Assembly (NCBI RefSeq): GCF_014648135.1
Contig: NZ_BMQN01000001.1
Span: forward strand, 1,116,001 to 1,180,000
Source of the DNA: Deinococcus sedimenti
GTDB taxonomy: Bacteria; Deinococcota; Deinococci; Deinococcales; Deinococcaceae
Direction of reading: 5' to 3'
DNA: 64,000 bases
Under the pieces are notes generated by a model. That model saw only the letters and a program-made list of their open reading frames with translations. It was not told the origin of the DNA and did no database searches. The position numbers were made by a program, and so were the translations under genes. Numbering within the stretch: position 1 is the first letter of the stretch; the number at the start of each line of letters is the position of its first letter. Of the stretch, positions 40,438-50,951 are shown piece after piece.

Positions 40438-43218
40438 TTATTTCGTGTCGTACCAGTTCGGTCCGACGCCGACTTCGACGGCGAGGGGCACGGTGAGGCT
40501 GGCGGCGCCTTCCATGATGCGGCGCACGGTGTCGCTGATCTCCTCGGCCTTGTCTTCGGGGGCTTCGAGGAGCAGTTCGTCGTGGACCTGGAGCAGAAGG
40601 CGGGCGCCGGTGCCCTGGAGTTCGCGTTCCAGGGTGATCATGGCGAGTTTGATGATGTCGGCGGCGGTGCCCTGGATGGGCATGTTGTACGCGAGGCGTT
40701 CCCCGGCTTCGCGTAGGGTGCGGTTGGTGGCGACGAGTTCGGGGACGTAGCGGCGGCGGCCGTAGAGGGTTTCGACGTAGCCGTGCTGGCGGCCGAATTC
40801 GAGGGTGCGGTCGATGTACGCGCGGATGCCGGGGTACGTGGCGAAGTACGTTTCGATGAATCCGGCGGCGTCGGCGTAGGGAATGCCGAGGTCGCCCGAG
40901 AGACGGTGGGCGCTCATGCCGTACAGCACGCCGAAGTTCACGGTCTTGGCGGCGCGGCGCTGATCGGGGGTGATGGTGCCCTCGTTCAGGCCGAGGACCT
41001 GCGCGGCGGTGCGGCGGTGGATGTCCGCGCCGTCCTGGAAGGCCTGCTGCATGAGGGGATCGTCGGCGATGTGCGCCAGGAGGCGCAGTTCGATCTGTGA
41101 GTAGTCGGCGCTGATCAGGCAGTGGCCGGGGTCGGCGATGAAGCCCTTGCGGATTTCGCGGCCGGTCTCGCTGCGGATGGGGATGTTCTGCAGGTTGGGG
41201 TTGAGGCTGCTGAGGCGGCCGGTGGCGACGGCGGCCTGTGCGAAGGTGGTGTGCAGGCGGCCGGTGCGGGGGTTGACGAGGTTCGGGAGGGGGTCGAGGT
41301 ACGTGCCGCGTAACTTTTCCAGTTCGCGGTATTCGAGCAGGGCGGGGACGATGGGGTGCTCATCCCGGAGGGGTTCGAGGGCGGCGACGGCGGTGCTGCG
41401 TTTGCCGGTGAGTTTGGTCTTCTTGCCGCTGGCGAGGCCGAGTTCGTCGTACAGGACGGCTTCGAGCTGGTCGCGGCTGCGGATCTGGAATTCGCGTCCG
41501 GCCAGCGAGTGGATCTGGGTTTCCAGGGTGCTCAGGCGGGCGCCGGTGGCGGCGGACAGGCCGCGCAGGTACTCGCTGTCCAGGCGGACGCCGCGCACTT
41601 CCATGCGGGCCAGGACGGCGGACAGGGGTTTCTCCATGTCGTCGTACAGGGTGCGGCGGGTGTCGTCCAGCAGGGGCGGCAGCAGGTCGAGGAGTTGCGC
41701 GGTGATCGCGGCGCGTCCGGCGGCGTCGTCGGGCCAGGGGACGTTCAGGTACCGCTGGGCCACGGCGCTCATGGTGGTGTTGGCGGGGTCGAGCAGGTAC
41801 GCCATCAGGAGGGGGTCGTCGCCGGGTTCGACGCTGGTGCCGCGCACGCTGAGGTGCGTGGCGAGGGCCTTGGCGGCGGCGGCGGTGACGGTGCGCTGCG
41901 CGACGAACTGCGCGTCGTCCACCGTGGCGGGGAACTGCTCGCGGAGTTTCGCGGCGGCCTTCTCCTGTTCCTTTCGGGCCTTCTCGGCGGCCTTCTGCTG
42001 GGTTTTGGTGAGGGGCGCGGCGGGTTCGTCGGGGTTGTCGAACAGGCCGCCGGGCTGGGCGTACACCTCGGCTTTGCGCCACTCGGCGGGTTCGGTGGTG
42101 GGCGCGGTGCGGACAGTGCCGGTCGTGCCGTCGAGTTCGAGGGTGGCGGCGTCGACGAGGGCGGCGGTCAGGTCGTCCTCGCGGGACAGGCGGTAGCCCC
42201 AGATGACGCCCTGCGCGGGGGTGCGCCACTCGGCGGTCTGGATGGTCAGGGCCGGAACGGCAGGTACGGCGGCGACTTCAGGGCTGTCGTGCGGCGCGTC
42301 GCGGTGGGTGCTGTCGTTCACCGCGTCGGGGACGCTCAGGACGCTCTCGATGCCGTCCAGGGCCGCCACGTCCCGCTTGATCGAGTGCAGGTCCAGCTCG
42401 GTCAGCAGTTCGTGCAGCCTCTCCGGGTTGCCCGGCAGGCGGCCTGCGCCGAGCTGCACGTCCAGCGGGAGGTCCGTGACCATGCAGGACAGCCGGTGGC
42501 TGAACTCCACGGCTTCCTCGGAATCGAGGAGTTTCTGGCGGGTCCCGTCGGGTTTCAGCGTGCCGGCCTTCGCGGCGGCGTAGATGCCTTCTAGCGTGCC
42601 GTACTCCTGCAGCAGTTTCGCGGCGGTTTTCGGGCCGATGCCTTTCGCGCCGGGAATGTTGTCGCTGGCGTCGCCGGTCAGCGCGCGGTAGTCCACCCAC
42701 TGCCCCACGGTCACGCCGTACTTTTCCAGCACCTCGGCGGGGCCGATCAGGCGGAAGTCGTTCGTGATGACGCGCACGTGGTCGTCGAGCAGCTGATACG
42801 CGTCGCGGTCGCTGGTCACGATCCGGACCTGCATGCCGGTGCCCTCGGCCTTGCGGGTCAGGCTGGCGATCACGTCGTCCGCTTCGTAGCCGGGTTCTTC
42901 GAGGCGGGGGAAACCGATGGCGTCCACGATCTCGCGGATGCGGTTGATCTGGCCGGGCAGGTCGGCGGGCGTCTCGGCGCGGCCGGACTTGTACCCGTCG
43001 AACTGCTCGTGCCGGAATGTCTTCACGGGCGGGTCGAACACCACGATGACCTGGTTGCTGCGCTGCCGGGCGAGGCGCAGCGTGAGGCGCAGGAAGCCCA
43101 GGATGGCGTTGGTGGTTTCGCCCTGCCGGTTCGTGAGGGGCGGCAGGGCAAAGTACGAGCGGAACGCCAGGGCGTGGCCGTCGATCAGCACCAGAGTGTC
43201 GGGGGCGGCGGAGGTCAT
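40438..43218 (-). CDS. polA: DNA polymerase I without a recognisable proofreading site
   Basis: 926 residues from ATG 43218; an ATG 9 nt upstream is less likely because the -10 TAGAAT (43226-43231) overlaps it. The 5'-nuclease domain (about 1-290, LVLIDGHALAFRSYF, YEADDVIASL) and the polymerase domain (about 550-926: DYSQIELRLLAHI, RRAAKTVNFGVLYG, LLLQVHDELLLEAPE) are intact. The middle 3'-5' exonuclease-like domain lacks the FDTET and other acidic motifs and carries a Lys/Ala-rich insert (KTQQKAAEKARKEQEKAAAK). Repair and Okazaki processing polymerase. Confidence 0.95.
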   Translation of the reverse strand: MTSAAPDTLVLIDGHALAFRSYFALPPLTNRQGETTNAILGFLRLTLRLARQRSNQVIVVFDPPVKTFRHEQFDGYKSGRAETPADLPGQINRIREIVDAIGFPRLEEPGYEADDVIASLTRKAEGTGMQVRIVTSDRDAYQLLDDHVRVITNDFRLIGPAEVLEKYGVTVGQWVDYRALTGDASDNIPGAKGIGPKTAAKLLQEYGTLEGIYAAAKAGTLKPDGTRQKLLDSEEAVEFSHRLSCMVTDLPLDVQLGAGRLPGNPERLHELLTELDLHSIKRDVAALDGIESVLSVPDAVNDSTHRDAPHDSPEVAAVPAVPALTIQTAEWRTPAQGVIWGYRLSREDDLTAALVDAATLELDGTTGTVRTAPTTEPAEWRKAEVYAQPGGLFDNPDEPAAPLTKTQQKAAEKARKEQEKAAAKLREQFPATVDDAQFVAQRTVTAAAAKALATHLSVRGTSVEPGDDPLLMAYLLDPANTTMSAVAQRYLNVPWPDDAAGRAAITAQLLDLLPPLLDDTRRTLYDDMEKPLSAVLARMEVRGVRLDSEYLRGLSAATGARLSTLETQIHSLAGREFQIRSRDQLEAVLYDELGLASGKKTKLTGKRSTAVAALEPLRDEHPIVPALLEYRELEKLRGTYLDPLPNLVNPRTGRLHTTFAQAAVATGRLSSLNPNLQNIPIRSETGREIRKGFIADPGHCLISADYSQIELRLLAHIADDPLMQQAFQDGADIHRRTAAQVLGLNEGTITPDQRRAAKTVNFGVLYGMSAHRLSGDLGIPYADAAGFIETYFATYPGIRAYIDRTLEFGRQHGYVETLYGRRRYVPELVATNRTLREAGERLAYNMPIQGTAADIIKLAMITLERELQGTGARLLLQVHDELLLEAPEDKAEEISDTVRRIMEGAASLTVPLAVEVGVGPNWYDTK

Positions 43219-43225
43219 ACCCGCC

Positions 43226-43231
43226 ATTCTA
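43226..43231 (-). promoter_or_regulatory. -10 box of leaderless polA
   Basis: TAGAAT followed by 7 nt and ATG 43218. Confidence 0.55.
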
Positions 43232-43327
43232 CTGGGGACGTAATGACGTCAGGCCGGGCGACCAGAAGAACGCCGCTGCGGGCGTGAGGGCACCGGCAGC
43301 GGCTCGTGAATAGGTCTGGGAGGGAGG

Positions 43328-43465
43328 TCAGTCTCCGGCCTGGAGGCCGCGGAAGGGGTGGTCCTCCTGCTCGCGCAGGATCGCGCGGTCCTCATGCGTC
43401 ATGGCCACGAAGGACACGAGCATGACCAGAAGGGTCAGGGCAGCCATGATCAGGAGGACGCTCAT
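43328..43465 (-). CDS. 45-residue single-pass membrane protein
   Basis: MSVLLIMAALTLLVMLVSFV forms one transmembrane helix, followed by a charged tail (THEDRAILREQEDHPF). Upstream CACACT stands 6 nt before the ATG, close to the leaderless pattern. Function unknown. Confidence 0.55.
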   Translation of the reverse strand: MSVLLIMAALTLLVMLVSFVAMTHEDRAILREQEDHPFRGLQAGD

Positions 43466-43616
43466 GGGATCAGTGTGCGGCGTGCACCTGCGTGGGCCAT
43501 GACGGGTGCCTGAAGGGCCCTGAAGTTGCCGTTGAGCGGACGTGGAGGCAGCCTTGAGCGGACGTCCATCTGTGAATTTCGCCTTTACCGTCAGCGCGCG
43601 GGCCGCATGCGCACCA

Positions 43617-43641
43617 TGAAAAAGCCCCGCGTCTGGCGGGG
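43617..43641 (-). terminator. minus-strand rho-independent terminator without an obvious gene
   Basis: On the minus strand GCCCCGC CAGAC GCGGGGC TTTTT. No protein gene on that strand ends here. Confidence 0.7.
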
Positions 43642-43809
43642 CGTCCCGTCCCGACTTCACCCGGCCGGGAATTGAATTGTGGGTAATTCGAGCGTAGAAG
43701 GCGTCGGTGAGGAACACATGCGCGGCACGTGGGCTCACGTTGATCTCTGAAGAGTCGGTAGGGGCGCCGTCCACCGGACAGGTGCGGGGCACCTGCGGGG
43801 GTCGCGTGT

Positions 43810-43815
43810 TACCCT
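43810..43815 (+). promoter_or_regulatory. -10 box of leaderless pyrF
   Basis: TACCCT followed by 8 nt and ATG 43824. Confidence 0.5.
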
Positions 43816-43823
43816 CGGGCGCG

Positions 43824-44624
43824 ATGACCTTCGCGCAGGCCGTGACCGACCGCACCCGAGCCCTCCAGACCCGACTGTGCGTGGGCCTGGACCCCCGCCT
43901 GGACGCCTACCGGGACGCCGCGCACCTGCGCGAACACACCCTGGACGTGCTGGAGGCGACCGCGCCGTACGCGGCGTGCGTGAAACCGCAGCTGGCGTTC
44001 TACGAGGCGCTGGGCCTGGACGGCCTGCGCATCCTGGCGGAGGTGTGCGCGGCGGCCCGCACGCTGGGCCTCCCAGTGCTGCTGGACGCCAAACGCGGCG
44101 ATATCGGCAGCACGGCTCAGGCATACGCGCAGGGCTGGCTGACCGGACGGCACGCGGGCGCGGCGCTGACCGTGAACCCCTTCCTGGGCTTCGAGACCCT
44201 CACGCCGTTCGTGGATACGGCCCGCGCGAACGGCGGGGCGGTGTTCGTCCTCGTGAAGACCAGCAACCCCGGTCAGGCGGACCTGCAGGGCGGCGGCATC
44301 AGCGAACGCGTCGCGGACGAGATCACCCGCCTGAACGCCCAGGAAGAGGCCGAGTATGCCAGTGTCGGTGCGGTCGTGGGGGCCACCCACCCCGGCGATC
44401 TGGCCGCGTTCCGCGCCCGCATGCCCCGCGCACTGCTGCTCCTGCCCGGTCTGGGCGCGCAGGGCGCGACCGCCGCGCAGCTCGCCCCGGCCTTCGATCC
44501 CGGCGGGACCGGCGCGCTCGCCAGCGCCAGCCGGGGCGTGCAGTACGCCAGCGGCCTGGACGTCCGCGCCAGCGTGGACGCCGCGCGGGACTTCCGGAAC
44601 GCACTGAACAGCGTGCTGAGTTGA
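43824..44624 (+). CDS. pyrF: orotidine 5'-phosphate decarboxylase (type 2)
   Basis: 266 residues, the long type-2 form. [10 protein letters not shown] at the N-terminus, the catalytic [13 protein letters not shown], and late LLPGLGAQG phosphate-binding region. It makes UMP, the last step of de novo pyrimidine synthesis. No other pyr gene is adjacent. A hairpin repeat follows directly. Confidence 0.95.
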   Translation: MTFAQAVTDRTRALQTRLCVGLDPRLDAYRDAAHLREHTLDVLEATAPYAACVKPQLAFYEALGLDGLRILAEVCAAARTLGLPVLLDAKRGDIGSTAQAYAQGWLTGRHAGAALTVNPFLGFETLTPFVDTARANGGAVFVLVKTSNPGQADLQGGGISERVADEITRLNAQEEAEYASVGAVVGATHPGDLAAFRARMPRALLLLPGLGAQGATAAQLAPAFDPGGTGALASASRGVQYASGLDVRASVDAARDFRNALNSVLS

Positions 44625-44682
44625 AAGCCGAAGGTTGATGGTTGATAGAGGGAAATCTCCATCAACCATCAACTTTCAACCA

Positions 44683-44689
<7 letters not shown>
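44622..44689. repeat. dispersed GTTGATGG hairpin repeat, copy 3
   Basis: AAGGTTGATGGTTGATAGAG pairs with CTCCATCAACCATCAACTTT over almost its whole length. It spans the whole gap between the convergent pyrF and aminotransferase genes and may act as their shared terminator. Confidence 0.85.
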
Positions 44690-45888
<1,199 letters not shown>

Positions 45889-45894
45889 GCGCCG

Positions 45895-45900
45895 AGTGTA
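45895..45900 (-). promoter_or_regulatory. -10 box of leaderless aminotransferase gene
   Basis: TACACT, 6 nt before ATG 45888. Confidence 0.55.
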
Positions 45901-46120
45901 GGCCCGAACGGGACGCGGGGCACGGGAAGCGGGACGCGGTTCGCTGGGGGGAGTAGGAAGTGGGCTGTGGGGAGTGGGGGCAGGTCGCCGTCTCGTCCTG
46001 CGCTGCGGGGCCGAAGTGGGCGGAGCCGGTCCACCCAACCTCTATCGACCACCACCCGTCTTCCCTTTTCACGTTCGTTTGATCGTCCTTTGGTGTGATG
46101 CGGACCTCATGGGTGTCGCC

Positions 46121-46126
46121 TATCCT
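46121..46126 (+). promoter_or_regulatory. -10 box (TATCCT) of micro-ORF/46168/PBP operon
   Basis: TATCCT followed by 6 nt and the micro-ORF ATG at 46133. Confidence 0.5.
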
Positions 46127-46132
46127 GCTGTC

Positions 46133-46171
46133 ATGTTGCGGTTTCCGTCTGTTCCGCCGGAGGGCGCATGA
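46133..46171 (+). CDS. leaderless micro-ORF (12 aa) coupled to the 46168 gene
   Basis: Reads MLRFPSVPPEGA; its TGA (46169-46171) overlaps the next ATG (46168). The GGAGGG ribosome binding site of the main gene lies in its last codons. Same layout as the micro-ORFs at 2334 and 7042. Confidence 0.5.
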   Translation: MLRFPSVPPEGA

Positions 46172-46440
46172 GTTTCGTGCGGAAGCCCCGGCCGTACTCG
46201 TCGGGTCTGCCGTCCGCGCCGGTGTCCGCTCCGCGTGCGCCGCGCGTGCCGAAAGAGAAGGCAAGTCGTCCACAGCGTCCGCGTGGACCGCGTTCGTCAT
46301 GGGCGGGCGCGGTGACGGCCCTGGCGGGCCTGGGGGCGCTGCTGGTGCTGGTCGTGGGCCTGTCGGGTCTGTGGAACGCCGTGGCGCGGGACTGGCAGTT
46401 CCGGTCGGCCGCGGCGGGCGTGCTGGACGTGGTGCGCTGA
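46168..46440 (+). CDS. small single-pass membrane protein upstream of the PBP
   Basis: 90 residues. A long basic, proline-rich cytoplasmic part (residues 1-45, RKPRPYSSG..PRAPRVPKEK) and one transmembrane helix (AVTALAGLGALLVLVVGLSG), then a short tail. The stop is directly followed by the GTG of the penicillin-binding protein, so the two are co-translated. A role as partner or regulator of wall synthesis is inferred from position only. Confidence 0.75.
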   Translation: MSFVRKPRPYSSGLPSAPVSAPRAPRVPKEKASRPQRPRGPRSSWAGAVTALAGLGALLVLVVGLSGLWNAVARDWQFRSAAAGVLDVVR

Positions 46441-48567
46441 GTGACACGGCAGTTTACAAAGTCGGTGCTGGGCTGGTGGAACCGCTGGCCGCGTTCGCCG
46501 TTCGTGCGGCGGCCTGAGCCGTGGACGTTGCGGCGGGCGCTGCGGGCGGCGGCGGCGGGCGTGGGTCTGCTGACGCTGGGCCTGCTGGGGCTGGGCGTGG
46601 CGGGCGCGCTGAGTACCGGGGCGCTGGGGCGGGTGTGGAACCTGCGCTCGGAACTGCTGCCTATCGAGGTGCAGGACCGGCGGGGTGCGCCGCTGGGCGT
46701 GATCGATCACTGCCGCGAGGGGAACGCGGTGAACGCCGTGCCGTGCCGGGAGTCGCTGAGCGTGCCACTGACGGGTGTCAGTGAGGCGTTCCTGCTGGCG
46801 TACGTGGCGAAGGAGGACGTGCGCTTCTTCTCGCATTCGGGCGTGGATCTGGGGCGGCTGCCGCGCGCGGTGCTGAGTGGCGCGGGCGGCAGCACGATCA
46901 CCATGCAGCTGTTGAAGAACAGCGTCCTGGCGGGGCATTTCGATTACGACACGGATCGGCGCGGGCCGCTGCTGACGGTGGCGCGCAAGGCGACGGAGTT
47001 CGTGCTGGCGCCGCTGGTGACGTGGCGGTACGGTCGGCGCGAGGTGCTGGCGATGAGCGTGAACAGCCTCCCGTGGATCGGGATCGGGCAGCGGAAGGGC
47101 GTGTACGACGCGTCCCGGGCGGTGTTCGGGGTGGAACCGGCGGACCTGTCGCTGGCGCAGAGTGCGTTCCTGGTGGGGCTGCTGCCCGCGCCGGGGCGGT
47201 ATCTGGTGCAGGAGGACACGCCGCCGGAGACGGCCACGGCGCGCTTCCGCTGGATGCGCGCGCAGCAGCTGGTGACGCTGAACATCCTGCGGTCGCACGG
47301 GCTGGTGTCGGACGGGGCGTACGCGCAGGCGGTCGCCACACCCGTGCAGCCGAGGTTGTGGCGGGTGGAGTACGCGGGGTCGGGCGCGGACCTGCGGGTG
47401 GTGTCGGCGGCCCGCAACCCGGATTACGCGAACGAACCGGAGCCGGTGTGGGCCATGCAGGAACTCGTGCGGCGCGAGCTGCGGCGGGCGGGCGTGGACC
47501 CGAAGCGGGTGGGGCGCGTGGTGCTGACCATCGACGCGCAGGCGCAGGCCGCGCTCACGCAGCGGGTGCAGGGTGAGGGCGCGACCGGCCCCCGCGCGGC
47601 GGGCGTCGCCGAGGGCGCGGCGGTCGTGGATGTGCGTGGCGGGGGGATCGTGGCGCTGGCGAGCAGCACGGGCGGCAGCCTGAGCAGTGATCCGGGGCGG
47701 CAGTGGGCTGCGTCGGCGCTGCGGCCGGTGGCGAGTACGGTCAAACCTCTGCTGTACGCGCTGGCGTTCGGGGACGGCGTGACGCAGCTGAGTGCCTTCC
47801 GGGACGAGGCGACGGGGTACGCGGGTCAGGCGATCCGGAACAACTCGGGCGGGTTCCTGAACCGCGCGGTGACGGTGCGCGAGGCGAACGCCCGCAGCCT
47901 GAACACCGTGGCGGTGCAGGTCGGCACGCCCCGCGAGAAGGCGCTGCGGCGCACGCTGGAGGCGCTGGGGTACCGCGCGGACGCGGGGAACACGTCGAGC
48001 GTGTCGCTGGGCACGTACCGCGCCGCGCCATTGGACGTGGCGGCCGCCTACGCGTCGTTCGCGAATGGTGGGACGCGCTGCGAGCCGCACCTGCTGGCCG
48101 AGGTGTACGACCGCGCCGGGCGGCCCCTGTCCCTGCCTCGCCCGGACTGCGCGCCGCTGTGGGACGAGGTGGTCGCCTACGAGACGTTCGACCTGCTGAC
48201 CGGCGCGGTGTCGTCGAACGCGGGGCACGTGAAGTTCCTGCGGCCCACCGCGTGGCAGCGCCTGTCTGGCAGGGCCATGCCGCTGGGCGCGAAGTCCGGC
48301 ACGACCGACGACGTGAACGACACGTGGTGCGCCGCCGTGACGCCGCAGTACGCGATGGCCGTCTGGATCGGCGACCCGGACGGGCGGCAGAGTGTGCCCG
48401 TGAATCTCTACCGCGATCAGGCGGCCTGCCGTGAGGTCGGGCTGCTGCGCGACCTAGCGCACGAACGAACAAGCGTCCCGGTGCCGCCGGGCATCACGAC
48501 CGTGGGTGGGGTGGCGGTGCCGCTGCCGGGCCTGAATCCCCGCAACCCCGCGCCGCCCGCCCCCTGA
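46441..48567 (+). CDS. bifunctional penicillin-binding protein (class A)
   Basis: 708 residues from GTG 46441. N-terminal membrane anchor (about 35-65). Glycosyltransferase 51 domain with KEDVRFFSHSGVD (catalytic Glu) and GGSTITMQLLKN. Transpeptidase domain with SxxK in PVASTVKPLLY (about 433), SxN in NARSLNTVA and KSGTTDD. It polymerises and cross-links peptidoglycan. No PBP1C-type C-terminal domain is seen. Confidence 0.93.
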   Translation: MTRQFTKSVLGWWNRWPRSPFVRRPEPWTLRRALRAAAAGVGLLTLGLLGLGVAGALSTGALGRVWNLRSELLPIEVQDRRGAPLGVIDHCREGNAVNAVPCRESLSVPLTGVSEAFLLAYVAKEDVRFFSHSGVDLGRLPRAVLSGAGGSTITMQLLKNSVLAGHFDYDTDRRGPLLTVARKATEFVLAPLVTWRYGRREVLAMSVNSLPWIGIGQRKGVYDASRAVFGVEPADLSLAQSAFLVGLLPAPGRYLVQEDTPPETATARFRWMRAQQLVTLNILRSHGLVSDGAYAQAVATPVQPRLWRVEYAGSGADLRVVSAARNPDYANEPEPVWAMQELVRRELRRAGVDPKRVGRVVLTIDAQAQAALTQRVQGEGATGPRAAGVAEGAAVVDVRGGGIVALASSTGGSLSSDPGRQWAASALRPVASTVKPLLYALAFGDGVTQLSAFRDEATGYAGQAIRNNSGGFLNRAVTVREANARSLNTVAVQVGTPREKALRRTLEALGYRADAGNTSSVSLGTYRAAPLDVAAAYASFANGGTRCEPHLLAEVYDRAGRPLSLPRPDCAPLWDEVVAYETFDLLTGAVSSNAGHVKFLRPTAWQRLSGRAMPLGAKSGTTDDVNDTWCAAVTPQYAMAVWIGDPDGRQSVPVNLYRDQAACREVGLLRDLAHERTSVPVPPGITTVGGVAVPLPGLNPRNPAPPAP

Positions 48568-48605
48568 GCCCCCCTCTTTCCTCCTTCCAGACTTCCGAGG
48601 TGACC

Positions 48606-49300
48606 ATGCCCTTCCCAATGATCGTTCCCGCACTCCTGTCCACGCTGCTGCCCGCGCCGATGAGCGCCTCGACCCTGCTGGGCCTGTCCACGCCGCCGCT
48701 GCACCTGACGGTCGCAGTGGACATGACCGGCAGCAGCAAGAACCCGGCGTTCAAGTACGCGGATCAGGCGCGACTGCTCTCGCAGAGCGTCCTGCTGAAC
48801 CAGTTGCGGTCTGGTGACACCTTGACGCTGCTGCGCATCTGCGACGGCGTGCAGACCGTCGCGGACTTCAAGTTCCAGTCGAAGAACGGCGCGCGCCTCC
48901 CGAAGGCGGACATCCTGCGGTACACGGCGGCCCTCACGAAGCCCTGCACCGGGCGGGGCAGCGCGATCACGGCGGGCGTGCAGCTGGCCGTGAAACGGGC
49001 CGCGCAGACGAAGAGCGTGGGGGACGTGACCGTGCTGTTCACCGACGGCGCTCTACTGGACGACCCGAAGCGCGCGTCGCTGGGCTCGGCGGTGAAGGGC
49101 TTCCTGGGCGCGAAGGACACCCGGCTGCTGTTCGTTGCGGGCCTGAGTCCCGAGGCAGGCGCGGGGGGCGTGTCCGTCCGGGATTCGTTCGTGAAGGCGC
49201 TGGGCGGCAGTTCCGCCGACAAGCGGGTGCTGCTGGCGGGTGCGTATGACCTGTCGAACGTGTACCCGACGTTCGCGGCGCAGGTGAAGGCGGCTCGCCG

Positions 49301-49304
<4 letters not shown>
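48606..49304 (+). CDS. secreted or anchored VWA-domain protein
   Basis: 232 residues from ATG 48606 (GAGG 5 nt upstream; a GTG at 48600 is the alternative). A hydrophobic N-terminus, then a von Willebrand A fold with MIDAS DMTGSS at about 39-44 and VTVLFTDGAL with the fourth-strand Asp. VWA proteins bind partners through a metal ion. The stop overlaps the next gene (ATGA), so the two products probably work together. Confidence 0.8.
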
Positions 49305-50851
<1,547 letters not shown>

Positions 50852-50914
50852 ACGGCAGCGGCAGCAGGGAGAGGTTGGGGGCGACTCCCACCTCTCCTCT
50901 TTTCGTGATCAGGG

Positions 50915-50926
50915 TATCAATTGATA
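50915..50926. promoter_or_regulatory. perfect 12-bp palindrome, MarR-like operator
   Basis: TATCAATTGATA in an AT-rich island, 26 nt before the start of the glyoxalase-hydrolase fusion. A TAATAT and GGAGG follow. Confidence 0.55.
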
Positions 50927-50951
50927 GTTCAATGTTAAGTAATATGGAGGC

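Larger units (their letters stand above)
43466..43823. other. 358-nt gap between the small membrane gene and pyrF
   Basis: Contains the orphan minus-strand terminator and the pyrF -10 box. No supported protein gene; a short minus-strand RNA ending at 43617 is possible. Confidence 0.5.

Noticed and set aside
43670..43700. tRNA-like T-arm (TTCAATTCCC) on the minus strand
   Set aside because: No flanking stem of the right length and no acceptor or anticodon arm.
46297..48228. 643-codon minus-strand open frame
   Set aside because: Mirror of the penicillin-binding protein gene, which has clear catalytic motifs on the plus strand.
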